Origin: JAPOUP01 sp026708635
GTDB taxonomy: Bacteria > Pseudomonadota > Alphaproteobacteria > Rhodobacterales > Rhodobacteraceae
Length of the DNA: 64,000 bases
Reading direction: 5' to 3'
Assembly: GCA_965200115.1 (NCBI GenBank)
Contig: OZ241336.1
Coordinates: 124,001-188,000 of the forward strand
In this document: positions 37,817-46,004 of the stretch, piece by piece
Layout: the number at the start of each line of letters is the position of its first letter
Position numbering within the stretch: position 1 is the first letter of the stretch
Translations under genes and position numbers: made by a program
The notes under the pieces: generated by a model
What the model was told of the DNA's origin: nothing
The model's input: the letters and a program-made list of their open reading frames with translations, nothing else
Database searches by the model: none

Positions 37817-38486
37817 TGGATTCGATCCCAACATTACTTCACCCTGACAGATTAGAGGATCCGCCCCTCCGTTCCCAGCCATAGGCCTCGTCGAAATACA
37901 CCAACCTGAGATCGCGGTGACTTCCGACCCGGATTATGTGCGCACGAGCCCGGATCGGGCGCATCCAGCCCCCATTCATCAAACCGGATCCACATTGTTC
38001 GCGAACAGGGCTTTCATCGTGCCTGCCAGATCTGCCCCGGGGATAAAGTTGGGGCTTATATACATTACATGACAAAAATGAAATCGTGTTGCCAAACAGT
38101 CTCATCCAGCACGAAGGACGCGGAAGGTGGGAGTTGATACGGGTTTGACTGTCCATATCATCCCCCATTGTGGGAAGGATTAGCCTGTGTCAAGTAATGT
38201 ATATAAGTCCCATAAAGTTCCTTCCGGTTCGAGTGTCATATCGGCGACCCCCGCCTTGGGCATTACGGCGGCGCGGCGGAACGTCCGTTTCCACGGTACT
38301 GGAATGGATCGCTCCGAACCGGGTAGTTCTTTGACCTATGAAGCGCCGCGATGACACGGTTCTCAAACCCGAGCCCGGTGTCCACTATCGTCCTGAGTTT
38401 TGCCTCAACGACATCGTCGATGTCGATTCCGCCGGGCGAACGATGGGCCAAGAATTCATTGATCGGTGGTGACGGCCGAAATCTAG
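37817..38486. other. hisB-hisH intergenic region with MITE-like insertion
   Basis: 670 bp. The centre (38051-38211) is an AT-rich inverted-repeat element annotated separately. To its right, 38263-38451 on the minus strand is a 62-codon frame with a TTG start and plausible protein character (GIDIDDVVEAKLRTIVDTG), perhaps the end of a former gene between hisB and hisH. I do not recognise it. The left part, 37817-38050, shows nothing. Confidence 0.4.
38051..38211. mobile_element. MITE-like element, 161 bp, with 8-bp target duplication
   Basis: Terminal inverted repeats of 23 bp lie at 38051-38073 and 38189-38211 and match at 21 of 23 positions; both contain CTTATATACATTAC. The element is flanked on each side by the same 8 bp, ATAAAGTT (38043-38050 and 38212-38219). 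The interior is too small to encode a transposase. Ends beginning GGG with an 8-bp AT-rich duplication fit elements mobilised in trans by an ISL3- or IS256-type transposase; that link is inference. No parent element is in the window. Confidence 0.8.
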
Positions 38487-39074
38487 CTACAGCATGCCTT
38501 TGGTAGATGGAACCGCATTACCGCCTCGCGGATCGGGTTCTACCGCCTCCCGTAGCGCCCGCGCCACTGACTTGAACGCCGCTTCGGCAATGTGATGGCT
38601 GTTGACTCCATGCAGCGCCTGAACATGAAGTGTAATCCCGCCGTGCGTTGAAAACGCCTGAAAGAACTCACGAACGAGCTCCGTGTCGAACGTGCCGACA
38701 CTGGCGGTGGGAAAATCGACGTTCCAGACAAGATACGGACGGCCGGAGCAATCAACCGCCGCGCGTATCAGGGCGTCGTCCATCGGAAGCAGGCAGGAAC
38801 CGTAACGCCGGATACCTGTCTTGTCCTCCAACGCCGCCATCAAAGCCTGCCCCAGCGCTATTCCCGTGTCCTCGACCGTGTGGTGATCATCGATCTGAAG
38901 ATCACCCTCCGTCCGGACCGTCATATCGATCAACGAATGTCGAGCCAGTTGATCAAGCATGTGATCAAGGAAGCCGACACCGGTCCGACAATCGCATCTC
39001 CCGGACCCATCGAGATCGATCTCTACGGAGATATACGTCTCGGAGGTCTTACGCTGGATTGTAGCGGTACGCAT
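38487..39074 (-). CDS. hisB: Imidazoleglycerol-phosphate dehydratase HisB
   Basis: 195 residues, the single-function form without the phosphatase domain of the enterobacterial protein. The manganese-binding motifs DHHTVEDTGIALGQ and HGVNSHHIAEAAFKS are intact, as is GVGFLDHMLDQLARHS. It dehydrates imidazole glycerol phosphate to imidazole acetol phosphate. It should be co-transcribed with hisH, but the MITE-like insertion downstream may affect read-through. Confidence 0.95.
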   Translation of the reverse strand: MRTATIQRKTSETYISVEIDLDGSGRCDCRTGVGFLDHMLDQLARHSLIDMTVRTEGDLQIDDHHTVEDTGIALGQALMAALEDKTGIRRYGSCLLPMDDALIRAAVDCSGRPYLVWNVDFPTASVGTFDTELVREFFQAFSTHGGITLHVQALHGVNSHHIAEAAFKSVARALREAVEPDPRGGNAVPSTKGML

Positions 39075-39098
39075 TTCGCCCTTCTTGGTAACCTAGAC

Positions 39099-39127
39099 CT
39101 TATAGGCGCTGTCCACATACATTCCAA
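39099..39127 (-). promoter_or_regulatory. Candidate promoter for hisB
   Basis: On the minus strand, TTGGAA (39122-39127), a 17-nt spacer and TATAAG (39099-39104). Transcription would begin about 18 nt before the hisB ATG. Predicted by eye. Confidence 0.4.
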
Positions 39128-39263
39128 GACCGGAAGGTGTGAAGCAAGCTCGCCAAAGCGACCCGCCGGCACATCGTGTGCCCAGCCATGCGAACCCCTC
39201 CAGCCCCTTCTTGTCGGGCGCTCGGCCAAGCCCGCCCCGTGGGAATCGCCCAGCGCAGCGCCA

Positions 39264-39779
39264 TCACCCCCCTCCGGACAGCCGCACCACGCCCAGCACA
39301 ACCCCCGCAATCACGCCGGTCTGCGCGACCATGGCACCGACCATCCACTTCAGCACGTCGTTCTTGGCCTCGACGATCTTCCGCTCAAGGTCGCCCTTGA
39401 GCTCGGCCATCTGCCGCTCCAGACCACCCTTGAGCTCGGCCATCTGCCGCTCCAGACCACCCTTGAGCTCGGCCATCTGCTGCTCCAGACCACCCTTGAG
39501 CTCGGCCATATGCTGCTCCAGACCACCCTTGAGCTCCAGCAGGTTCTGCTTGGTGGCGGCCTCAAGTGCTAGCAGGTCCTGCTTGGTGGCGGCCTCAAGC
39601 TCCAGCAGGTCCTGCTTGGTGGCGGCCTCAAGCGCTAGCAGGTCCTGCTTGGTGGCCAAGTTGGTGTTCAGCAGACTCACCTGCTCGTCCGCCAGCGCCT
39701 CGGCCTGCGTCTCGGTGAACCCGTTGTCCGTCAGACGCTTGACGAACCGGTGGGTGTCAAATGCGATCGCTTCGCTCAT
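39264..39779 (-). CDS. DUF1640-type coiled-coil membrane protein
   Basis: 171 residues. Residues 1-40 (FDTHRFVKRLTDNGFTETQAEALAD) match the start of DUF1640 proteins. The middle is a long coiled coil of 11-residue repeats in two types: ATKQDLLALEA (about four copies), then ELKGGLEQQMA and close variants (about five copies). A single transmembrane helix follows near 150-165 (MVAQTGVIAGVVLGVV). Bacterial members have no firm function; eukaryotic relatives are mitochondrial inner-membrane proteins. Because the repeats are 33 nt long and nearly identical, copy number probably varies between strains. Confidence 0.8.
   Translation of the reverse strand: MSEAIAFDTHRFVKRLTDNGFTETQAEALADEQVSLLNTNLATKQDLLALEAATKQDLLELEAATKQDLLALEAATKQNLLELKGGLEQHMAELKGGLEQQMAELKGGLERQMAELKGGLERQMAELKGDLERKIVEAKNDVLKWMVGAMVAQTGVIAGVVLGVVRLSGGG
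39395..39660 (-). repeat. Two adjacent 33-nt tandem repeat arrays inside a gene
   Basis: About 39397-39536 repeats a unit containing GAGCTCGGCCATCTGC and CGCTCCAGACCACCCTT with few changes. About 39537-39660 repeats a different unit containing AGCAGGTCCTGCTTGGTG and GCGGCCTCAAG. Both are 33 nt, so they keep frame and add 11 residues per copy. Low divergence between copies points to recent expansion by slippage or unequal recombination. Confidence 0.85.
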
Positions 39780-39903
39780 GACGGCGCATCTTAATCAAAA
39801 ACCGCTTCAAAGCCAGTCCATCTTTAATAAAATTTCGCGGAAAACGGCCAAATTCCGGCGTCCTGTCGATGGGATGGTCTTATTTATCGATTGAAATCAG
39901 TGT

Positions 39904-40937
39904 CCTGAATATGGAGCCGTCCCTCCGCTATGAAAGGGGTGCGTAATCCACAACATACGGGGAGAGGACTCCATGTCCGTGGGAGAGTTCATATCAGATG
40001 CCCGGCACCGGTTCCAGAGGGAACTTCTGCCGTTCCTCGCCAATCAGGTTGGCCCGCCGGGCGAGACGCACCGCAGGTTCGTCGCCGTGCTGGACCCGGC
40101 GCCGGTGGAGCGGCGCGTTTGCTACGACCGCGACGCGCTGGCCCGGGCCCTCCTGGCCAAGGCGATGTGGAATCTCCCGACCACGCGGGCCCTGATCGAC
40201 CGGCCGCATTACGATCCCACGCCGCGGGCTGTGCGGCCGGTTGCCGCGTTTCGGAGGTCCCGAGCGAGTCGACGCTCTCCCGTGCCTTTGCGTGGTTCGC
40301 GGAGACCCGGCTTCCAGAGCGGATGCACGGGGCGCTTGTCAGGGCCGCTCATAAGGGCTCGGTCGTCGGGCACGTCTCGGGATTCCACGGCGATCGTCGG
40401 ACGGGAGCGGCCGGTCAGGGAGCCGACGCGGCCGGGCGGCAGCTGAAAGGCGGGATATCCGTGGCGGAGCTGCCGAAAGCCTGCGACACGGGCACGATGC
40501 GCAACGCGAAGGGATACAGGGAGGAGCTGGCGTGGCTACAAAATGCATATAGACGCCGCCGACATCGACGTCCCGGTGAGCTGTATCCTGACCTCGGCGT
40601 CGCTCCACGACAGCCAGACCGCCATCCCACTGTCGAGGATGACCGCGGAGCGCGTGGACCACTGCTACGAGTTGATGGACGCGGCTATGATTCATGGGAG
40701 ATCGGCGCTCACGCCTACCTGACGGGACGGGTGGCGGTCACCGACGCCAACCCCCGCCGCGACGCGGAGCTGGGGAGCGCCTCGCCGGGGAGGCGCTGGC
40801 GCGGCGGAAGGCGACATTCCGCCACACTTGGGCGCGCTGAGACGCCCCGGACGCCTGCCGGGCCCAGTTCCGGCGTACCGGCCGGCGCGGGGGACTGGCC
40901 GCGGCCGCTGGAATCGCGATAATTGTGCAAGAGGCTC
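39904..40937 (+). mobile_element. IS5/IS1182-type element, copy 2, left-truncated and decayed
   Basis: The right end TGCAAGAGGCTC stops at 40937. About 39904-39945 matches the leader of the first copy (795-836), but the left terminal repeat is not found upstream. The transposase frame inside is broken at several points (see the pseudogene). The right end stops 15 bp before the start codon of the small AsnC-like gene. Base composition of the element is more GC-rich than the sequence on its left. Confidence 0.75.
39973..40919 (+). pseudogene. IS5/IS1182-type transposase, copy 2
   Basis: The N-terminal 90 codons are in frame: MSVGEFISDARHRFQRELLPFL, then the region ALLAKAMWNLPTTRALIDR. The frame then breaks near 40240 (the product continues as VSEVPSESTLSRAFAWFAE in another frame), near 40375 (after VVGHVS) and near 40440 (PTRPGG to RQLKGG). 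Compared with copy 3 it also lacks the Arg/Lys/Pro-rich linker after the first catalytic Asp. The C-terminal third (SCILTSASLHDSQTAIPL, ANPRRDAEL) is recognisable, then lost. The family is a DDE transposase; this copy is dead. Confidence 0.8.
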
Positions 40938-40951
40938 AAGGGAGATTTTCC

Positions 40952-41191
40952 ATGACCACACTTGTGTTCGTCCAGCTACGCTGCAGGCCCGGGACCACCT
41001 ACCGGGTTGCAGAGGAGATCCTGTTACGCGAAATCCACTCCGAGCTCTATTCGACGAGCGGCGCGTATGACATTCTGATAAAGCTATACGTTCCTGACGG
41101 AGAGGATGTGGGTAAATTCATCAACGATCACCTGCTGGATATCGAAGGTGTGGAGAGATCCTTGACCACACTCACTTTCAGGGCATTCTGA
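40952..41191 (+). CDS. Stand-alone AsnC/Lrp ligand-binding (RAM) domain protein
   Basis: 79 residues from the ATG at 40952, with GGGAG 8 nt upstream. It is the alpha-beta RAM domain of Lrp/AsnC regulators (VFVQLRCRPGTTYRVAEEIL, then SGAYDILIKLYV, then VERSLTTLTF) without a DNA-binding domain. Such stand-alone domains bind amino acids or act as partners of full Lrp proteins. An IS ends 14 bp upstream, so its original promoter has been displaced. It converges on the FAD oxidoreductase gene and may sense a substrate of that operon; this is inference. Confidence 0.85.
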   Translation: MTTLVFVQLRCRPGTTYRVAEEILLREIHSELYSTSGAYDILIKLYVPDGEDVGKFINDHLLDIEGVERSLTTLTFRAF

Positions 41192-41467
41192 AATTTTCTC
41201 GGTTGCCGTCTCCGGGCGGACTTGCCGGCTTTCCCGATGGAGCCCGGATTGGAATTCAACCCCGGGCATCAAGATCGGCGATTCCCTGATTCGGCCGGTG
41301 GCCGAGTGGTGATAAGCAACCGCATGGAGCGGGATTTCGGGACATTGACCGAAATCGGGATCACACCGGCGGTTACCACTTGCGGAGCCCATGACGGGGC
41401 GTGAGTCCATTTCAGGTCCTATCTCACCGTTTTCCCGAGGGACCTCCAACCGGCCACGCATCCACTC

Positions 41468-42799
41468 CTATAACTCTCCGCGCGCCATGGCCTCCGAACA
41501 ACGTATCCGCAACCAAGCGCCGATCCGGGCCACCGGCCCGGGTGGCAGGCGACTCGGGAGTGGCGCGGACAGAACATGGTCGAGTGATTCGGACCCGATT
41601 CCGCAGGCGAGTTCGGCCACCGACATTCCCGCGAATGTCCCTCTCGCCGTACCGATTCCGTTCTGGCAGCAGGCGGAGAACAGCCCTTCCTCCAGTTCCC
41701 GGATCACCTGCACTCCGTTCAGGCTCAGGCAAAGCCGCCCGCCCCAGCGGAATTCCATTCCGACACCTTCCAGCATCGGGAACCGGGCCGCGAACGCACG
41801 GTCATGGCTGCGGGCGGCGCGGTCGAGTCGCCTTTCGCTGGCCCGCATAGATGGATCGAACGTAAATCGGCAGCGAACCACGATCCGCTCTCCGCCGGTT
41901 CCGGAAATCCGCCGGACGGTCGTGCCCAAAGGATCCGCGGGCGTTACGCCCCATACCGGCCTTCCCCCCAGACGCCTGACCTCATCCGAATCCAGCGCCC
42001 GCGTCATCGAAGCGTAGGTGAACACATGCGCCAGTCGACCCGGAAGGAAGCCGTAGCTGTTCAGATGCCCGTTCACCGCCAGAATCACGCGAGGTGAGAC
42101 CACTTGGCCGCGCGGGGTCACGGCTAACCAGTCACCGGACCGCCGCAGCTCGGTTACCGGGCTTTCCTCATGCACCGAAACACCCCCGGAGCGCAGCGCT
42201 TCCGCTAGACCGCGGACATATAGGGCTGGCTGCATAACCGCGGCGCCGGGCGTGAACAGCCCGTTTCGGTAGTAACCTATCCCCGTGATTTCACGCATTT
42301 GGTCGGCATCGAGCAGCTCATACGGTTCTCCCATCGCGTCAAGATGTTTCGCGTAGCTGAGGTTGCGCCGATGTCCCCGCGCCGTCGCTGCCGCATTGAT
42401 CTTTCCCGACCTGTTGAAAGCTTCCGCACCAAGACCGAACTCCTCCGCGATGCCGGACGCGAATTCGATTGCACGGCGATTGTTCCGGGCCTGCTCGATG
42501 TCGTCGTCCACAGCGCCAGCATAGTCCTCCGACGTCAGGTTGTGGGGCAGGTCGACCATGAATCCTGAGTTCCTTCCGGCCGGTCCCTCACCGATCCGCG
42601 TGGCATCCACAACCACGATCCTGGAACCCGGATCCAGCTGCGAGAGACGTCGCGCGGCCGACAGTCCGGCGAACCCGGCACCGATGACCAGCCAGTCGGC
42701 GGTGAGCCGCCCTACAAGCGGAACCGCGGGAGCCGGATCGGGCAACAGGCGGTTCCACCCCGCAGGGCCCGGGTCAACCGGCAATCCCCGAACTTTCAT
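41468..42799 (-). CDS. FAD-dependent amine/amino-acid oxidoreductase (DAO family)
   Basis: 443 residues from the ATG at 42799; the frame opens earlier but the product then lacks family features. The N-terminus has the dinucleotide motif VIGAGFAGLSAARRL (about 38-52), then GRNSGFMVDLPHN and, near the C-terminus, GGRLCLSLNGVQVI and CCQNGIGTARGTFAG. This matches the glycine/D-amino-acid oxidase fold seen in gamma-glutamylputrescine oxidase and N-methyl amino acid oxidases. It is last in an operon after mttB (154 bp), where it would oxidise a secondary amine made upstream. The substrate is not readable. Confidence 0.85.
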   Translation of the reverse strand: MKVRGLPVDPGPAGWNRLLPDPAPAVPLVGRLTADWLVIGAGFAGLSAARRLSQLDPGSRIVVVDATRIGEGPAGRNSGFMVDLPHNLTSEDYAGAVDDDIEQARNNRRAIEFASGIAEEFGLGAEAFNRSGKINAAATARGHRRNLSYAKHLDAMGEPYELLDADQMREITGIGYYRNGLFTPGAAVMQPALYVRGLAEALRSGGVSVHEESPVTELRRSGDWLAVTPRGQVVSPRVILAVNGHLNSYGFLPGRLAHVFTYASMTRALDSDEVRRLGGRPVWGVTPADPLGTTVRRISGTGGERIVVRCRFTFDPSMRASERRLDRAARSHDRAFAARFPMLEGVGMEFRWGGRLCLSLNGVQVIRELEEGLFSACCQNGIGTARGTFAGMSVAELACGIGSESLDHVLSAPLPSRLPPGPVARIGAWLRIRCSEAMARGEL

Positions 42800-42953
42800 C
42801 CTTGATTCCCCTAAGCGAGCCCCGGGACGCTTTCCCGATGGACACCTTCCGTATCCGCGAAGACGCTCCATCCGCGCGGCGACGCGGATGCACGCGGTCC
42901 TCGATAGAGAAGGACTCCCGCACCGCTCCCTCCCATGACTGTAAACCGCCGCA

Positions 42954-44504
42954 TCAGTATTCCTGATTGAGCGCGTCGGCTGTGGGGATTTCGCGCTCAC
43001 GCCTGGCGATGTAATCCCGCAGGGCCTCGTCAGTCGCGGGATCGAGCCTTGGCTCCTCATAATCGCCGAGCAAGTTACGGGCGCGGCGCAACGCCCGCTC
43101 GGTGATCTCGACGGAACCTTCGGCTTGCCACTGTTCGATCGAATTATTGTCGAACAGCTCCGGCATGAAGAACGCGCGCTGGAAATTTTCCAAGGTGTGG
43201 GGATGACCGAGATAGTGCCCGCCAGGCCCTACATCGCGAACCGCCGCCAGAGCTTCATCGAAGTCATCCCACCGGATGCCCTCGGCCATACGGTAACCCA
43301 TGGCGCATTGTTCCGCGTCGACGACAAACTTGGCCATCGAACAGTGCATGCCAGCCTCGTTCCATCCGGCGGAATGCCAGATGTAGTTGCAGCCGGCATG
43401 AAGCACCGCCATCATGGTGGCGGCGCTTTCGTAACCGGCTTGGGCATCGAATGTCTTTGCGCCGCCCAACGTGTTCGAGGACCGCCATGGCACATCGTAA
43501 TACCGCGCCATCTGGCCAACCATGTAGTTCATGAGGCTGATCTCCGGTGTCCCCGCCATCGGCGCTCCGGATTTCATCGAAACCGTGGAAAGATAATGGC
43601 CATAAATCGCCGGCGCGCCCTTTCTCACGACCTGCGTATATGCCATCGCGGAAAGCGCCTCCGCATTGAGTTGCGCGACGGTCGGAGCCACACTCGCCGG
43701 AGTATTGGCGCCACCGAGGACAAAAGGCGAGCAAAGCACGGGCTGGTTTCGCCGCGCGAAAGCCCGCATCGCGCCAAGCATCGTGCCGTCCCAGACAAGT
43801 GGCGAGTTTCCGTTGCAGTTTCCCGTGACGACCGGATGGCTTTCCATATAAGTCTCACCGAACAGCAAAGCGCACATATCCAGCACATCCTCCGCGTTTC
43901 TGGGACTTGTCGTCATACCCATGAAAGTCTTGTCGGAGTGCTTCATCGATGAATAGGTGATTCGCAGGTGTCGATGGCTGATCGGATGGTCCATCGGTTC
44001 AACGATGTGGTGCGCGGTGGAATGAAGCGCCGGCAGCACATGGCAAAGCCTGTGGAAATCCGCCAGATCGGCAAGGGTCGGCGCACGGCGCACATCGGAA
44101 AGATCCCGCAGGTAGGGTGCGCCGGTCATCGGAGCGAAAATGGAATATCCATCACCGAATGGCAGATCGTTGGCGGGATTGCGCGCGTGATAGGTGAACG
44201 CGGACGGAATACCCGCGATCAGTTCACGCACCAAACCGCGGTCGAGATGGACGGTCTCGTTCCGCACGTCCGCGCCGGCCCGGCGCCAATCCTCGAGCGC
44301 GACAGCGTCGCGGAACACGACACCGACCTCCTCAAGTATCGCCATCGAGGCCGCGTCAATGCGCTCGATGCCCTCCCGATCCAGCGGCTCGCATAGCGGC
44401 AGCCGCCGCCTTAGAGCGGGCAGCATGGTAACATCCGGCACCATCCGCGCCGCCTTTCTGGCCCCACGGCCCCGACGGGCGACACCGACGGCGGTGCCTT
44501 TCAT
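42954..44504 (-). CDS. MttB-family (trimethylamine methyltransferase-like) protein, non-pyrrolysine
   Basis: 516 residues, the COG5598 family. TIM-barrel segments are visible: STAHHIVEPMDHPISHRH, TTSPRNAEDVLDMCALLFG, LVWDGTMLGAMRAFARRNQPV and MSGAPMAGTPEIS-like sequence. True trimethylamine methyltransferases need pyrrolysine at an in-frame TAG; this frame has none, so it belongs with the non-pyrrolysine members, some of which demethylate glycine betaine or similar quaternary amines. The start overlaps the aldehyde dehydrogenase stop (ATGA, 44501-44504). No corrinoid protein gene is next to it, which leaves the methyl acceptor open. Confidence 0.9.
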   Translation of the reverse strand: MKGTAVGVARRGRGARKAARMVPDVTMLPALRRRLPLCEPLDREGIERIDAASMAILEEVGVVFRDAVALEDWRRAGADVRNETVHLDRGLVRELIAGIPSAFTYHARNPANDLPFGDGYSIFAPMTGAPYLRDLSDVRRAPTLADLADFHRLCHVLPALHSTAHHIVEPMDHPISHRHLRITYSSMKHSDKTFMGMTTSPRNAEDVLDMCALLFGETYMESHPVVTGNCNGNSPLVWDGTMLGAMRAFARRNQPVLCSPFVLGGANTPASVAPTVAQLNAEALSAMAYTQVVRKGAPAIYGHYLSTVSMKSGAPMAGTPEISLMNYMVGQMARYYDVPWRSSNTLGGAKTFDAQAGYESAATMMAVLHAGCNYIWHSAGWNEAGMHCSMAKFVVDAEQCAMGYRMAEGIRWDDFDEALAAVRDVGPGGHYLGHPHTLENFQRAFFMPELFDNNSIEQWQAEGSVEITERALRRARNLLGDYEEPRLDPATDEALRDYIARREREIPTADALNQEY

Positions 44505-45994
44505 CCCACATTGTCCCCGTCGCGCGGGTCAGTCAGGTCAATCCAGATCACCTTCTGCTCGGTAAATTGTTCATGGGCGGCCAAACCATTGTCACGGCCA
44601 CCGAATCCCGACAAACCGTAACCTCCGAAAGGTGTCGTGATGTCGCCTTCACCGTAGCAGTTCACCGTCACGGTCCCCGCCCGAATCTCACGCGCGGCAC
44701 GGATCGCCCCGCGGGCGTTCGCGGAGAATACGCACGCCGTGAGACCGTAGTCGGTGTCGTTGGCGACCGCGACCGCCTCGTCGGAGGAAGATACCTCGAT
44801 CACGCTCAGGACGGGACCGAAGATCTCCTCGCGGGCATGCCGATCGTTCCGGTCGACCTCATAAATTGTGGGTTCAAGGAACGGCCACTCCGCGATCCCT
44901 CCGGCAAGAAGGCCGTCCCTCGCGAGATATCCGGACACCCTCTCGAAGTGCTCCCTGTCGATCAGGGCGCCAAGGTGGCTCGCCGGATCCAGCGGATCGC
45001 CGGTTTTCCAGTCACGAAGCCTTGCCAAAATAAGATCCATCAGCGGCTTTCTGACGCGCCGGTGAACTATCAGCCTCGATGTGGCCGAGCAATTCTCCCC
45101 CATGTTCCAGAACGCGGCGTTGACGATGTGCTCCGCGACGTGATCGAGATTCTCGGCGTCCTCCATAACCAGTGCCGGGTTCTTTCCACCACATTCCAGA
45201 ACCACCTTTTTCAGGTTGGAATCCGCTGAATAGCGCAGGAAACGTCTGCCGGTGTCAGTGGATCCGGTAAAGCTGACCATATCGACGCCCATGTGCCTTC
45301 CGAGCGCTTCGCCGACGGCCGGTCCATCGCCCGGCAGCACCTGAAGAACACCTCGCGGCAGACCCGCCGTCCGCGCCAGTTCCGCCACCCACAGAGCCGT
45401 CATACTTGTCTGTTCGGCCGGCTTTACGATCACCGAGTTTCCCGCAGCCAGCGCCGGACCGATTTTCCACGCAAGCATCAGAAGCGGAAAATTCCACGGA
45501 AGCACGACCACGACGACACCGACGGGTTCACGCAAAATCACGGAGAGCGTATCGTCACCCGAAGGACTGGTCTGGCCGTATATCTTGTCAATCGCCTCGG
45601 CATGCCATCTGATCGCGTTGATCGCCCCCGGAACGTCAAACAACTCGCAGTCCCGGATCGGCTTGCCGGACTCAAGACATTCCATGACGGCCAGTTCCCG
45701 GCGGTTTCGCGTCATCAGCCGGCAAAGATCCTTGAGCGACTCCTTGCGTTTCGATGGATGCGTACCCGCCCAGTGCCCCCGCTCAAAGACCTCTCGGGCT
45801 CTGGATACGGCAATATCCACGTCGTTTGGGCCTGCTGAAGCAATGTGCGCCAGCCGCTCCCCCGTCGCGGGATTCAGCGTCGGCATGAGCGGACCACTGC
45901 CTGAGCGGAAGCACCCGTCGATGTATGGCGCCGCGGGAAGGTCCAGTCCCTCGGCAATCGCCGCGTATTCAGCCCGTGTTAGCAGCCCGGTCAT
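44501..45994 (-). CDS. NAD(P)-dependent aldehyde dehydrogenase
   Basis: 497 residues from the ATG at 45994. The active-site Cys is in WNMGENCSATSRL (about 301) and the general-base Glu in VLECGGKNPAL (about 264). The oxyanion Asn is in VVLPWNFPLLML, and NAD binding is at SFTGSTDTGRRF. It resembles gamma-glutamyl-gamma-aminobutyraldehyde and betaine-aldehyde dehydrogenases. It starts 10 bp after the DapA-like gene and overlaps mttB, so it is in the middle of the operon. It would oxidise an aldehyde released from an amine substrate. Confidence 0.92.
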   Translation of the reverse strand: MTGLLTRAEYAAIAEGLDLPAAPYIDGCFRSGSGPLMPTLNPATGERLAHIASAGPNDVDIAVSRAREVFERGHWAGTHPSKRKESLKDLCRLMTRNRRELAVMECLESGKPIRDCELFDVPGAINAIRWHAEAIDKIYGQTSPSGDDTLSVILREPVGVVVVVLPWNFPLLMLAWKIGPALAAGNSVIVKPAEQTSMTALWVAELARTAGLPRGVLQVLPGDGPAVGEALGRHMGVDMVSFTGSTDTGRRFLRYSADSNLKKVVLECGGKNPALVMEDAENLDHVAEHIVNAAFWNMGENCSATSRLIVHRRVRKPLMDLILARLRDWKTGDPLDPASHLGALIDREHFERVSGYLARDGLLAGGIAEWPFLEPTIYEVDRNDRHAREEIFGPVLSVIEVSSSDEAVAVANDTDYGLTACVFSANARGAIRAAREIRAGTVTVNCYGEGDITTPFGGYGLSGFGGRDNGLAAHEQFTEQKVIWIDLTDPRDGDNVG

Positions 45995-46004
45995 TGCCCG
46001 CGCC

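Noticed and set aside
39395..39660. Regular 33-nt repeats that could suggest a CRISPR array
   Set aside because: The units are directly adjacent without spacers and keep one open reading frame encoding a coiled coil.
42954..44504. Possible pyrrolysine codon in the MttB-like gene
   Set aside because: The frame is continuous over 516 codons without an internal TAG, and no pyrrolysine genes are in the window.
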